This document shows, piece by piece, positions 26,821-37,200 of a DNA stretch of 64,000 nucleotides. The notes under the pieces are model-generated. The model was not told where the DNA came from and did not search any database. It saw nothing but the letters and a program-made list of their open reading frames with translations. The translations under genes and the position numbers were made by a program. The stretch lies in the NCBI GenBank assembly GCA_028285445.1, contig JANQPQ010000003.1:62001-126000 (forward strand), written 5' to 3'. Source of the DNA: Cyclobacteriaceae bacterium. Lineage in GTDB: Bacteria; Bacteroidota; Bacteroidia; Cytophagales; Cyclobacteriaceae. Numbering within the stretch: the stretch's first letter is position 1; each line of letters opens with the position of its first letter.

Positions 26821-27993
26821 TTAGGCCTGGATTTTTGCCATAGCCGCCTCTACCCCTCCTTTTTTAATGGGAACACCAAAATCAACAAGGCCCATTTCCA
26901 CACCAGCCAGCGTACCCAAAACAGTGAGGGCATTGATATCTCCCAGGTGTCCAACGCGGAATACCCTGCCTTTGAATTTACCTAAACCGGTTCCCAGGGA
27001 AAGGTTGTACTTCTCCAAAATACCTTGTCGCAATTTGTCAGCGTTGAATTCCTCCGGAAGGTAAATTGCTGTGGTTGATGCCGCAAACTCATCTTTGTTA
27101 GTGCATACATTCTCCAACCCCCAATGATCCACGGCGGCTCGAGTGGCTTCTGCTAATTGGTTATGTCGAGAAAACAGGTTCGAGAAACCCTCTTGTTGCA
27201 AAAGGTCCAATGCCTTATCTAAACCGAATAGCATATTGCTGGCTGGCGTGTAAGGATAGTAGCCGGTTTCGTTAGATTCAAGAATTTTTCGCCAATCCCA
27301 GTATGATCGATTAGATTGGCATTCTTTTGAAACCAGAATGGCCTTTTGGCTAATAGCGTTAAAACCCAGCCCTGGAGGCAACATTAGACCTTTTTGAGAG
27401 GCTGCTATGGCCACATCTACCCCCCAGGCATCGTGCCGATAATCCGCTGTGGCTAATGACGAAACTACATCTACCAAAAGTAAAGCCGGATGCCCAGCTG
27501 AATCAATAGCCTCTCTAACTTTTAAGATGTTGGAGTTTACCCCGTTTGAAGTCTCCCCATGTACCGCCATCACCGCCTTTATCTCATGATCCTTATCCTC
27601 ACTTAACGCCTCCTCAATCTTTCCTGCATCAATTCCCGACCGCCAATCACTTTCAATCCAGTTCACCTCCAAGCCCATTCTTTCCGCTACTCCTCTCCAG
27701 AGGTTGGCGAAATGTCCAGTTTCATAAGCCAGCACCTTGCCACCAGGGTCCACTAAATTGCTTAAGGCTGCTTCCCATGCCCCCGTTCCCGAGGAAGGAT
27801 AAACCACTACTTTTGATTCGGTTTGAAATACCCACTTTATCTTTTCAAGCAGTCCTAAAGTTAACTCGGCAAACTCAGGTCCGCGATGATCGATTGTGGG
27901 TTGGTCAATAGCCCTGAGGACCTCATCTGGCACATTGCTGGGGCCTGGTATCTGCAAAAAGTGTCGCCCGGGTATTCTGGTTCTTTCTGGCAT
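26821..27993 (-). CDS. Serine/alanine--glyoxylate aminotransferase (class V)
   Basis: A 390-residue PLP enzyme. The family start FLQIPGPSNVPDEVLRAID is followed by SSGTGAWEAAL, which holds the phosphate, then VDVVSSLA with the PLP-binding Asp, and AASQKGLMLPPGL with the Schiff-base Lys. It transfers an amino group from serine or alanine to glyoxylate, giving glycine plus hydroxypyruvate or pyruvate. The overall wording is closer to methylotroph serine-glyoxylate aminotransferase. The ATG at 27993 is preferred over a TTG nine bases earlier. It is coupled to the GntP permease downstream. Confidence 0.85.
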   Translation of the reverse strand: MPERTRIPGRHFLQIPGPSNVPDEVLRAIDQPTIDHRGPEFAELTLGLLEKIKWVFQTESKVVVYPSSGTGAWEAALSNLVDPGGKVLAYETGHFANLWRGVAERMGLEVNWIESDWRSGIDAGKIEEALSEDKDHEIKAVMAVHGETSNGVNSNILKVREAIDSAGHPALLLVDVVSSLATADYRHDAWGVDVAIAASQKGLMLPPGLGFNAISQKAILVSKECQSNRSYWDWRKILESNETGYYPYTPASNMLFGLDKALDLLQQEGFSNLFSRHNQLAEATRAAVDHWGLENVCTNKDEFAASTTAIYLPEEFNADKLRQGILEKYNLSLGTGLGKFKGRVFRVGHLGDINALTVLGTLAGVEMGLVDFGVPIKKGGVEAAMAKIQA

Positions 27994-28150
27994 GGCTTTC
28001 AATATCAGCCTAATTTATACAATTTGAATTACTTAAGGGGCGTTGCCTCTGCATGGATTTGGCATATTCCGGCCTTATAGACTATATTGTCAATTCAGGT
28101 ACTAATCCTGACCAAAACTACCTTACGGACCTACTGACAACTATTCAACT

Positions 28151-28972
28151 ATGAAGAAATTCCTGGTACTGGGAATACTAATAACTTGTACGCTTTCCCC
28201 TATTTCCGCTCAAGAGAAGAATAATACCTGGACCCGCATGAAAGCCGATGCCGGTTATATGGCTGATGGTTTCGGCTATGTTTTCGCCAGCCCGCTACGA
28301 TGGAAAGGAAAGGATTTCCTCTACCTCGGAGCTACTGTGGGAGGTGTATTTCTAAGCTCATTTCTTGATGAACCTTTTTTGAAGTTTGCTGACAAACACA
28401 ACAACCCCAAGCGCTTTGATAGAGTGGAATTCTTTGCCGACCTAACAGGAAAACCCAGGCCGGCGGTAATTGCCTTCTCCGTAATTTATGGCATAGGAGT
28501 TTTCAAAGATGTGCAGTGGATGCGAGATAGCGGCGTGCTAATAGTTGCGGCCCTAGGCTCGACCGTGGCACTGCAGACTTTCTCTAAATGGGCCGTTGGA
28601 AGGGCTCGGCCTTCAGCAAGGTTGGGCTATGACGTCTTCGAACCCTTCAACCCAGAACCAGCATTTCACTCCTTCCCCTCGGGTCATGCCATGGCCTCAC
28701 TGGCCATTACTTCAATAGTTGCCAGACAGGTAAAATCCAAGGTGTTGAAGGTAATGTTATATGGTGTAGGATTCTCCACAGGTTTTGCAAGAGCTTTCAA
28801 CACAGAACATTGGGTATCTGATGTAGTGCTTAGCAATGTACTCACCTTCCTGGCGGTAAAAACTGCCAGTGATCGTTACAATCATAAAAAAGAGTTAAAA
28901 GCACAAAAGCAGCAGGGACAACTAAGCCTCATGCCTATTTCTTCCGGATTGAGGTTGACCTACAAGTTTTAA
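28151..28972 (+). CDS. PAP2-family phosphatase, exported
   Basis: A 273-residue protein with a signal peptide (ending ISAQ) and several membrane-like helices. The three acid phosphatase motifs are present: KWAVGRARP (about 143-151), FPSGHAM (about 174-180) and FARAFNTEHWVSD (about 214-226). PAP2 enzymes dephosphorylate lipid phosphates such as phosphatidate or undecaprenyl pyrophosphate at the outer face of the inner membrane. The C-terminus ends in a short beta segment (LRLTYKF). It stands alone; the substrate is unknown. Confidence 0.85.
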   Translation: MKKFLVLGILITCTLSPISAQEKNNTWTRMKADAGYMADGFGYVFASPLRWKGKDFLYLGATVGGVFLSSFLDEPFLKFADKHNNPKRFDRVEFFADLTGKPRPAVIAFSVIYGIGVFKDVQWMRDSGVLIVAALGSTVALQTFSKWAVGRARPSARLGYDVFEPFNPEPAFHSFPSGHAMASLAITSIVARQVKSKVLKVMLYGVGFSTGFARAFNTEHWVSDVVLSNVLTFLAVKTASDRYNHKKELKAQKQQGQLSLMPISSGLRLTYKF

Positions 28973-29061
28973 GTCAATTAAGCAGAAGAAATCAGTTTTG
29001 ACCCTGCGAAAATTGTTCAGTACCAGGCGTTTCTACCTAGCCAACCGGGCACCTAAGAATA

Positions 29062-29094
29062 CCATAAGGAAAAACTTATAATTTCCTTTTATGG
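29062..29094 (+). other. Hairpin between the PAP2 gene and a small secreted-protein gene
   Basis: CCATAAGGAAA pairs with TTTCCTTTTATGG around a 9-base loop, with a two-base bulge. It lies 90 bases after the PAP2 stop and 65 bases before the next ATG. It may be a weak terminator or a leader structure; there is no clear T-run. Confidence 0.35.
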
Positions 29095-29158
29095 ACGTAA
29101 AGATCAAAAACACCCGCTATCGTTGGTTCTACTGTAAATCAATTTTCGTCTCAACAAC

Positions 29159-29590
29159 ATGAAAGTAATTAGGTCATTATTCAGAATAGAACCGTTGATG
29201 GTTCTTATCTTCTTTCTGGCTGCTGTTGCTGCCACCTCGCCGGTGGCTGCCCAAGGAACTAACTTGGAGGGTTTCAAAATTTCTGTTGAAAACCGGGAGA
29301 ATACTATTCATTTGAAAGGTATTGAAGGCACAGCTTGGGCTAAATTATCATTTGCTACTGCTGGAGAAAAGCAGTATGCGATTAATCAATTCGGGGTAAT
29401 GAAATTAAGTGAGGCCAGAACAAGTAAGAAATCAAACCTTCCTAGCTTCCTGTTCGCAGTAATAAAAACGGAGGAGGGAGTAACATTACGGGGCTATGAA
29501 GGAACTGCCTGGAGCAGCCTAAGTTTCGATTTGGCTCCTAATGAAAGCAAAGCAATTAACGAACTTGGTATGGTCAGCAACTCACGCTAA
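29159..29590 (+). CDS. Small secreted protein with two copies of a short repeat
   Basis: A 143-residue exported protein (signal about 1-31, ending PVAAQ). The mature part consists of two related units of about 45 residues: GIEGTAWAKLSF...AINQFGVM and GYEGTAWSSLSF...AINELGMV. The pattern G-x-EGTAW-xx-LSF ... AIN-x-x-G recurs in small secreted proteins of Bacteroidota that have no known function. No catalytic residues are evident. It stands alone, in a region of small envelope genes. Confidence 0.6.
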   Translation: MKVIRSLFRIEPLMVLIFFLAAVAATSPVAAQGTNLEGFKISVENRENTIHLKGIEGTAWAKLSFATAGEKQYAINQFGVMKLSEARTSKKSNLPSFLFAVIKTEEGVTLRGYEGTAWSSLSFDLAPNESKAINELGMVSNSR

Positions 29591-29651
29591 GATCACCATA
29601 AAGACTTCGCTTAAAAAACTATCTAGTAACGAGGACACTTCGCAATGGATT

Positions 29652-29798
29652 CTAGCGATTGCACTGCTCCAGTTTTTGTTGCAGTGCAGTATTCTCTGAG
29701 GCCAAAACTTCGACCTCTAGCCGTTTGGAGACTCCATAGATAAACATCATTACTATCAAAATTGCCTGGATGGCAATTGTTAACTTCTTTGTCATCAT
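29652..29798 (-). CDS. Small single-span membrane protein, 48 residues
   Basis: A 48-codon frame with start ATGATG at 29793-29798 and stop TAG. It reads MMTKKLTIAIQAILIVMMF, then YGVSKRLEVEV and a helix ASENTALQQKLEQCNR. That is one membrane span followed by a heptad-like, probably coiled-coil, tail with a terminal cysteine. Its ATG overlaps the TAA stop of the upstream membrane-protein gene (TAATG), which is good support for real translation despite its size. The function is unknown; it could be an accessory subunit of the larger protein. Confidence 0.55.
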   Translation of the reverse strand: MMTKKLTIAIQAILIVMMFIYGVSKRLEVEVLASENTALQQKLEQCNR

Positions 29799-30277
29799 TA
29801 ATCTTTTGCAGCTGTTCCGTAGTGATACAAATATGCTAAACTCATCATTACCAGAGATACCACGTGGAGGGGAAACTGAATGAATGGCAGGTAGGAAAAC
29901 CCGAAGGTTAACATAACCATCAACTTAACAAGGTCAAATAGTCTCTTACGGGGTTTAGTAATGAAACGGATAAAATAAACAATCATAAATATAGTGGCTA
30001 ACGTTGCCAGAATTTCCGGGCCATTGGGAATGAAATCAAGTTGGTACAGCAGTTCGACGAGTGACAAGGAGATAAAAAGTAGAGCGATGGGCACGAAGAG
30101 ACGCTTTCTTTCATTCTGTTGCCGAAAGTAATAAGCAAGTACGAACCCCTTAATGGCAATGAAGCCCTTACGCGTAGCATCGTCTGCATTAAAGCCCAGA
30201 CTTTCATCCACTATATCTATTATTAGCGGAATCAATAACACCAATAAGAACGGAAGAAAGTGTTTCAGTAGTTTCAC
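29798..30277 (-). CDS. Four-span membrane protein of unknown function
   Basis: A 159-residue protein with hydrophobic spans at about 7-24, 41-52, 61-80, 88-106 and 118-150, separated by short charged loops (QQNERKRLF, ITKPRKRLFD). The start is GTG. No family is recognised. It lies 22 bases downstream of the AraC-type regulator and is coupled to the 48-residue protein, so the three genes are probably one transcript. Confidence 0.6.
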   Translation of the reverse strand: MKLLKHFLPFLLVLLIPLIIDIVDESLGFNADDATRKGFIAIKGFVLAYYFRQQNERKRLFVPIALLFISLSLVELLYQLDFIPNGPEILATLATIFMIVYFIRFITKPRKRLFDLVKLMVMLTFGFSYLPFIQFPLHVVSLVMMSLAYLYHYGTAAKD

Positions 30278-30299
30278 GTCATATCAGATAAGCGGCTCT

Positions 30300-31394
30300 T
30301 CAGTTTTGCCTCTTCTGCCTATAGTGCATAGGCGTCATGCCAGTGGCTCTCTTGAAATATTTCACAAATGTCGCTTTTGATTTGAACCCCGCCTCTTCGG
30401 CCAGATAGTCAAGCGTGTAAGTATCGCCCTGTCCGTTATCCAGCTTCTGCATTACCTCCTGGGTACGAAATTCATTAACCAAATCATAAAAAGTAGTGCC
30501 CATCCCATGCTTCAGCAAGCTAGATATGTAGACATCAGATACCCCCATTTCACTTGAAAGGTGTTGCCTGTTGAGATCTTTGTTGAGATAGAGTTTATTC
30601 TGTACAATCAATGACCTCAATTCCTCTGCCTGTCGTTTTAAATCATCAGCATCGCCCATGCGCGAATTATTTAAGTGCCCCGCTGCCAGCACTTTAGGAT
30701 TGGTTACACTACGGTAGCCCACCAGCAGCAGCAAGAATATTTCTATTGCGTAAAGTCCGTAAAAGACAGACTGGGGTAAAGTACCGGGAAAGAACAGATC
30801 CATTGAGTAGGTGGTTATCCAGCGGATCATGATGAAACTTATAAAATAAAAAGCGTAGCGGTAGTGCTTAACCGTGGCCTCATGTGTAATCTTGAGGTTT
30901 CGGTACTGCCTTAAGGCAGCATAGAGTACGACAAAGCTGAACAGCACGCCCAATCCCTCATACAGAAAGTGCTCAGCCCTACTAACGAAGAATGTTGCAA
31001 AGCCACTCTTAGGAAAGCCGAACAGTACAGAATATCCAACAACCTGATATGGAATGAGAAGGATTCCCGGAAGCAAATACCACCGAGATTCTTCGGCAAT
31101 GCGAAAGTTAGCGTTACCTATAGCGTTGATGAAGCAATAGGCCATGGCCGGGATAAAAAACAGTACCGGCAAAAAAGGAATGAAAATGCCTAATGACTGC
31201 CTTAAGCTAGGCAGGATAGTCCAATTAAGTAATTCCACAGTATATAGCAAAATAAACAGACCCAGATATCTGGCGGCCTTCCGGTGCTTTTCTGCCAGCG
31301 ATGAAGTAGTTACAAACAGCACGATGGCATTTCCGAATCCAAGAAATACGATTAAATCACCACCACTTAATTGAAAACCCCTTAGTAGATCCAA
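30300..31394 (-). CDS. AraC-family regulator with membrane-spanning N-terminal half
   Basis: A 364-residue protein. Residues 1-235 hold about seven membrane spans. Residues about 260-362 are an AraC-type double helix-turn-helix: helix one at LSSEMGVSDVYISSLLKHGM, helix two at YTLDYLAEEAGFKSKATFVK, ending with FKRATGMTPMHYRQK. Such membrane-bound AraC proteins are common in Bacteroidota and are thought to sense a signal at the membrane. The start is TTG; a stop lies upstream in frame and no ATG is available. It is divergent from the GETH-motif protein gene, with about 100 bases between, so it may regulate that gene. Confidence 0.82.
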   Translation of the reverse strand: MDLLRGFQLSGGDLIVFLGFGNAIVLFVTTSSLAEKHRKAARYLGLFILLYTVELLNWTILPSLRQSLGIFIPFLPVLFFIPAMAYCFINAIGNANFRIAEESRWYLLPGILLIPYQVVGYSVLFGFPKSGFATFFVSRAEHFLYEGLGVLFSFVVLYAALRQYRNLKITHEATVKHYRYAFYFISFIMIRWITTYSMDLFFPGTLPQSVFYGLYAIEIFLLLLVGYRSVTNPKVLAAGHLNNSRMGDADDLKRQAEELRSLIVQNKLYLNKDLNRQHLSSEMGVSDVYISSLLKHGMGTTFYDLVNEFRTQEVMQKLDNGQGDTYTLDYLAEEAGFKSKATFVKYFKRATGMTPMHYRQKRQN

Positions 31395-31498
31395 TACGCT
31401 CTTTGTTTATCTGAATTTAGTTGAACAATCTTGCTAACCCTTCATATTCCGATACTACGCTCTGTACCGTACAATTGCCCAAGGTTAAAAATACGAAT

Positions 31499-32731
31499 AT
31501 GCTCATAAGACTGATAACGGTTAATATACTGACATCGCTATTGCAGTTGGTTTCGGTAAGAGCCCAAGATACCCTGAGTACCGACTACCTGCAGCCTTAT
31601 ACCACTTACTTCGAGATTAACAACGCCAAGGTTAGTGGCAATGGTTCAGCCATTATTCAAGAGGAAATTAAGCAGTCACAGTTCGTTTCTATTGGCGAAA
31701 CGCATTACTCACGAAGAGTGTCAGAATTCACTGATGCCGTTTTGAAGTTAAGTGCTGATAACGGTTACACTGCTCTGGCTCTTGAAACCGGGCCCTACTC
31801 TGCGGAGAAGCTGGAGTCTTTAATTGAAGAAAAAGCAGAGCGGAACCTTAGTGAGTTGTTCGATAAGTTTGGGAGCAAGCTACTATTTCGGTTTCCAATT
31901 CCATTTGTGGCAGGGAAAGAAGATGTGACTTGGTTGGAAACGGCCCGCGACCGGAACTATGCCCTTTGGGGCATCGACTATGAATACTATGATGCAGCAC
32001 CTTACCTGTTTCAAGAACTGGCGGAAACAACCAAAGGCACTGCGAAATACCCTCAACTAAAAAAAATGGCCAGGAAGCTAGCGAGAAAAGCCAGGAAGTG
32101 GAATTTCAGGTCAACTGTTGGTGGCTTCAATATGGCCTGCAAGCTTAGTGAATGGCCACAGGCAAAAGACTTCTTTGCTGAATTTGACAAAGGCAATAGC
32201 CAGGCTCAGCTAATCATTAGCGAATTGCAGAAGAGTTGGAAAATTTACTGCTATAATGAATCTGGCAATTACAAACAGAACAACCTTACCCGAATAGCCA
32301 ACATGCGCAGCAACTTTATGCGCAATTACGAGGCGCTTGCTGAAAAGGAAGATCGACCCAAAGTTGTAGTGAAGATGGGGAACTACCACACTACCAAAAT
32401 CAAAAGCCCAATAGATTATGAGGATGTTGGTCAGCTATTGGAAACTATAGCACAAGAGAATAATACTAAATCCGTCATCTTCCGCATGATTAGAAGGTTT
32501 CGGCAAACCAAAGCGGGCAAAATCAAAGACAACTTACAGGCCTCGGGGCGTTATGCCAACTTCCTGCGCTTAGGCAGGTCTGACCAATGGACCTTAATAG
32601 ATCTGCAACCGCTAAGAAAGAAGATCAGAAACCGAGAGCTTGCCATGACCAAACGAGAGCGTTATGAGATTCTCAACTATGACTATATGGTAATTATGCC
32701 TACAGATAGAAGGGTAGATTATCATTTTTGA
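31499..32731 (+). CDS. Secreted GETH-motif protein, erythromycin esterase-like/Tiki superfamily
   Basis: A 410-residue exported protein. The ATG at 31499 begins a clean signal peptide (ending SVRAQ) and is preferred over an upstream in-frame start. The N-terminal core has VSIGETHYSRRVSEF and TALALETGPYS, matching the GE-x-H and later acidic positions of the EreA/ChaN/TraB (Tiki) superfamily. A later ALWGIDYEYYD and VVKMGNYHT supply further conserved polar positions. Members include erythromycin esterases, haem-binding ChaN and metalloproteases, so the reaction is open. Divergent from a membrane-bound AraC regulator. Confidence 0.65.
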   Translation: MLIRLITVNILTSLLQLVSVRAQDTLSTDYLQPYTTYFEINNAKVSGNGSAIIQEEIKQSQFVSIGETHYSRRVSEFTDAVLKLSADNGYTALALETGPYSAEKLESLIEEKAERNLSELFDKFGSKLLFRFPIPFVAGKEDVTWLETARDRNYALWGIDYEYYDAAPYLFQELAETTKGTAKYPQLKKMARKLARKARKWNFRSTVGGFNMACKLSEWPQAKDFFAEFDKGNSQAQLIISELQKSWKIYCYNESGNYKQNNLTRIANMRSNFMRNYEALAEKEDRPKVVVKMGNYHTTKIKSPIDYEDVGQLLETIAQENNTKSVIFRMIRRFRQTKAGKIKDNLQASGRYANFLRLGRSDQWTLIDLQPLRKKIRNRELAMTKRERYEILNYDYMVIMPTDRRVDYHF

Positions 32732-32752
32732 TTGCCCCCAAACTCTCAAACG

Positions 32753-32783
32753 AAAAGAGGGCACCAAAATGGCACCCCCTTTT
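32753..32783 (-). terminator. Terminator of the susCD unit
   Basis: In minus-strand RNA a 13-pair stem forms (AAAAGGGGGTGCC with GGTGCCCTCTTTT, loop ATTTT) using three G-U pairs. In plus-strand RNA these would be A-C mismatches, so the structure is directional. It lies 21 bases after the susD stop and is followed by a pyrimidine-rich stretch. Confidence 0.65.
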
Positions 32784-32803
32784 CTCAAATCAATGTTCAA
32801 ATC

Positions 32804-34207
32804 CTAATAACCAGGATTTTGCTGGATATTGGGGTTTGCATTTATCTCATCCAGTGGGATGGGCAGTACAACTCGGTCAGCTCCATTTGCAACGGTGCAA
32901 ACAGAAGATGTACAATTGGTTCTCACGACGTCTCCACCCGTCCGCATCAAATCCCAAAGCCTGTGGCCTTCGAAGGCCAGCTCTTTTCTCCTTTCGAGCA
33001 GCACCTCATCTACTAATGCAGCACCTGCTGCACTAACAGCTGCCGCCGCTGGGTACGCTCGTTGTCTGATTGTATTTATATCAGCTTGAACAGCTGCATC
33101 ATTACCGCCAATTCTGGCGTTAGCTTCAGCCCGAATCAAATACATCTCAGCCAATCTAACTACCGGTGTATTGTCCTCTCCGGTTATACTTGGGTATTTA
33201 ACCATTCTATCTGGCGCAAAGTCACCGGTTAAATTAGGATCTGCCAACAACCAACTTCTTCGCGCATCATCAGCAGGGATCAAATTGCTCCAATCTGAGG
33301 AAGGGAGGTAGTCTCCATATCCCTCCACGATGTACATTCTTCCCAGGGCATCAGATCCACGATTGTCGTTGGTAGTCATTGCTATCTCAAAGATTGCTTC
33401 TGACCCCATAGTGCCCAGTGCCCATTGCTCAGCGTAGTTTGCATTAGTAATAAGTGAATAGCCACCGTTTGCAATCACATCGTCAGACATCGTCCTGGCA
33501 TTCTGCCAATCTTCCATATAGAGGTATACCCTGGCTAGCAAGGCCTTAACGGCAAATGCTGAAAGTAAAGTCGCTTCGCCACTTCTGCTCTCATTTGACA
33601 TCAGCGCAAGAGCCATGTTCATATCACTTAATACCTGCGCATAAACTTCCGCGACAGTATTCCTGGAGGGCTCATTGCTGACATCAAACTCTAAAACTAT
33701 CGGCACACCAGGGCTGCTACCGCCATTAATTGCATAAGCCTGCCCCCAAAGCCTAACCATGTCGAAGTAAGCCAGACCGCGCAGGGCATATGCCTCGCCT
33801 ACCAAATGGTCCTTTTCGGCCTTAACAGCATCCGGCACGTCTACGGAGCTGTTGATGATAGCATTGGCTGCATTTACAGCTTCGTAAACATCTTCCCAAA
33901 GCTCTCGTGCTATGCCATCACTATCTAAGGCATCATATTCAGCATAATCTCTAGCCCTGTTGGCACTTGGGTGCTGCTTTACATCGTCAGACATAACATC
34001 AGGCACCAGGATAAAGTAACGCCCATACCAATTAGCCAGGGAGATTTTATTGTAAATAGCTGTAACAGCCGATTTATAGTCGTCCAGGTTTTGGATAGCC
34101 TCAGTATCGGCTACTTCCTGCTGGGGTGTTAGTTCAAGGAAGTCGCTGGAACACGCGAAAGATATAACCAGGATAGTCGCCAATCCAAAATTTCTATATT
34201 TATTCAT
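32804..34207 (-). CDS. SusD/RagB-family nutrient-binding outer-membrane lipoprotein
   Basis: A 467-residue lipoprotein (SFACSS, Cys19) with the SusD helical fold. It shows FLELTPQQEVADTEAI at the N-terminus, a TPR-like core including GEAYALRGLAYFDMVRLWGQ, and the C-terminal SusD signature LLERRKELAFEGHRLWDLMRTG. It lies on the cell surface as the lid of a SusC transporter. Ligands range from glycans to peptides and cannot be told here. It follows susC by 12 bases and has its own terminator downstream. No glycoside hydrolase or sigma/anti-sigma pair is adjacent. Confidence 0.92.
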   Translation of the reverse strand: MNKYRNFGLATILVISFACSSDFLELTPQQEVADTEAIQNLDDYKSAVTAIYNKISLANWYGRYFILVPDVMSDDVKQHPSANRARDYAEYDALDSDGIARELWEDVYEAVNAANAIINSSVDVPDAVKAEKDHLVGEAYALRGLAYFDMVRLWGQAYAINGGSSPGVPIVLEFDVSNEPSRNTVAEVYAQVLSDMNMALALMSNESRSGEATLLSAFAVKALLARVYLYMEDWQNARTMSDDVIANGGYSLITNANYAEQWALGTMGSEAIFEIAMTTNDNRGSDALGRMYIVEGYGDYLPSSDWSNLIPADDARRSWLLADPNLTGDFAPDRMVKYPSITGEDNTPVVRLAEMYLIRAEANARIGGNDAAVQADINTIRQRAYPAAAAVSAAGAALVDEVLLERRKELAFEGHRLWDLMRTGGDVVRTNCTSSVCTVANGADRVVLPIPLDEINANPNIQQNPGY

Positions 34208-34219
34208 TTTCTTCTAATT

Positions 34220-37200
34220 CTAAAGTCCAAGGTCTACTCCAAAAGATATCGTCTTAATTGCCGGAACCATCCTATTGGCTATCCCGTTAATTGCTTGTTC
34301 GGGATCGAGGATGGCATCTTCATCTTTTTGGAAGGTTAATAAATTGGTTCCTCGCAAATAAACCTTTGCAAATCTCATATTGAGTTTGGAGACAAGATCG
34401 CCGGGGATAGTATAGGATAGCGTAAGGTTTCTCAACCTCGTAAATGATCCATCATATAGGTACCGGGTAGATGTTTCGTTTCCATCGTCATTGTTACCCC
34501 AATAATGTCTGGGAAGTTTGGCATCAGTTTTACCGGGCACCCAGCGATTTTCAAAACCCCAGGTACTGGTACCTCTTGGAGTAAATGCTCCGTCGCCATG
34601 GATGACAAAGCCCGAGGGGTCATATAGGTAGTTCCCTTGGGAGTATGAAAACTGGGCGGAAAGATCAAAGCCTTTATAACCTAACTGGAAGTTAAAACCA
34701 CCATAGTAGTCAGGTGTTGCACTTTTCCCTACAAAAAATTCCTCAGCATCTTCCGGGGCAGAAGTAGTCTCCGTTCGGGTAGCGTCGGTATACCAGAGAG
34801 GAGCACCTGTATCAGCATCAACCCCTGCCCATTCTCTCATGAAATAAGATTGAAAATCCATACCTTCAGCCCTTCTCTTAGTGCCATCATCAAAATCTTC
34901 CTGGAGTTTAGTGATCTCATTACTCAGGAATGTGATATTGAAGCCAGCATCAAAGGTAAAATCACCTGATTCCACAATGTTGGCATCAATAGCTATTTCA
35001 ATACCTTTATTCTCCATTTCACCAAAATTCTGAGTCAGTTCCTCAAAACCCGTAGTGCGCGATACTGGAACATCAAGGATCAGATCTGAGGAGACTTTAT
35101 TGAAGTACTCAACAGTACCGGAAACTTTTTGGAAAAGATGGAAATCCAACCCTAGATTAAAGGCGTTTTGCTTTTCCCAAGTAAGTATTGGGTTCGAGAT
35201 TTGATCAGGCTCTCCACCAGGCTCACCGGCATAGTCAAATCCGTAATCATAAAGGCCAACAGATGGGAAGTTACCAATAGCGGCATTTCCAGTAACACCA
35301 TAAGACGATCTCAACTTTAGGTTGTTAATAGCGTCTACCCCGCTGAGGAAACCTTCTTCATGCAAGGCCCATCCTAAGCCAAATGATCCGAATGTTCCCC
35401 AACGCTCTTCGATACCAAACCGGCTGGAGCCATCTCTTCTAATACTAAATGAGGCAAAGTATTTACCTGAATAGTCGTAGTCTACTCTGGAGAATATTGA
35501 AAGGAAGCTATACTCTGATCTTTCGCCATCTGCATCATCGGCATCTGCAGCACTGGCGAGGTTCCTTAGCTTATCATTAGGAAAATTCTCGGCATAGCCA
35601 TACAACCATTTATCGTCTGACTTTTGTGCTTCATAGCCAGCAAGTACAGTGATGTTGTGTATGTCAGAAAGAGTTTTGCCGTAGCTCAGGGTCTGCGTGC
35701 CCACATAGTTGCGGTTTAGTCTTGTTGACTCCTGGGCAAAACCTCCACTGTTTCTTCCATCTCCATATCTCCGGTTTTTATACTGCCTTTCGCCAACTTG
35801 GATAAAGTCAATATTCCATTGTGTCCGGAAGGAAAAATCTTCAAGAAATTTTACCGTAACAGAGAAGTTATCAATTACCCTAATCTGCCGGGTATTGCGA
35901 ATATCGTCTCCACTTAAGGCCCCTACTGGATTATTACCTCCCATGGGAAAGTAGGTTTTGTGGTGATCGTTGAAGCGCCCTTGTTCATCCCGGACCGGAA
36001 TTAATGGCGAAAGCAGTAAGGCGTTATACATAGGGTTGGCCCAGGCGGTACCATCTACCATACCATTCTGGTCGAAGTGGGAGACATTCAAATTATTGGT
36101 GATTGATATGTTGTCATTAACCGCAAAGTCTAGATTCATCCTGGTGCTAAATCTTTCGAAATCCGTACCGATTATATGGCTTTCTTGTTCGAAATATCCG
36201 CCGGAGAAAAAGTAGTTAAGGCCTTCAGTGCCTCCACTTAGGCTTAGGTCGTAGCTGTGATTAACTCCGGTCCGGGTTAATTCTTCCAGCCAATTGGTGT
36301 CGGTTCTGTTACCATCAGCATCCGTTAATTGTCGAAATCTTGAATCGAAGTTTGCCTGCGCTTCAGCCTGCGTAATGGTAGTGTTGGGATTGTTGGTGTA
36401 TCCTTCCAGGAACAGTTGTGTATACTGGTCGGCATTAAGAGGCTCCAATAGGGAATTGGAGGCTACAGAGTTAAAACCAACCTGCGACCGGAAGTCTACT
36501 CTCGGCTTGCCAGATTTTCCCCTTTTGGTGGTAATTAAGATTACACCATTGGCACCGCGAGACCCATAGATGGCTGTAGAAGCGGCATCTTTTAGTACGG
36601 TAACCGAGGCGATGTCATTGGGATTCATGCTGGCCATGACATTTCCACTACGATTTCCGTTAGAGTTCAGCAGCGTAATGTCTCCCGATTGTACAGGAAT
36701 ACCGTCTACTACATAAAGAGGCTCACTTGATGCTGTTATCGAGCCAATTCCACGGATGCGAATTTGACTGTTACCACCGGGAGAACCATCCAGAGAAACA
36801 GTTTGCAGGCCAGCCACGTTGCCCTGCAATACCTGCTCAAATGAGGCCATAGGGACTTGCTCCAACTTGTCTGCCCCTACCGTGGCAACCGAACCAGTTA
36901 GCGCTTCCTGAGATTTGCTACCGTACCCCACCACCACGATCTCCTGTAGTTGTGATACTTCTGCATCCAGCACAATATCGATGGTGCTTCTGGAACCAAT
37001 CTGTTCCTCCACGGTTTGATAGCCGATAAATGAAAAAATGAGTGTGCCGCCTGAACTAGGGACAACAAGGCGATAGTCGCCATTCACGTCTGTAATTGCA
37101 CCATTTGTGGTGCCTTTCAGGAGTACATTTACTCCGGGCAATCCGGATGGATCATCAATGGTGGTGACCTTTCCGGAAACTGTTACATCCTGCGCGATTA

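Noticed and set aside
27546-27911. A proline/leucine-rich plus-strand frame inside the aminotransferase gene
   Set aside because: It is a shadow of the class V aminotransferase in another frame, with no domain signal.
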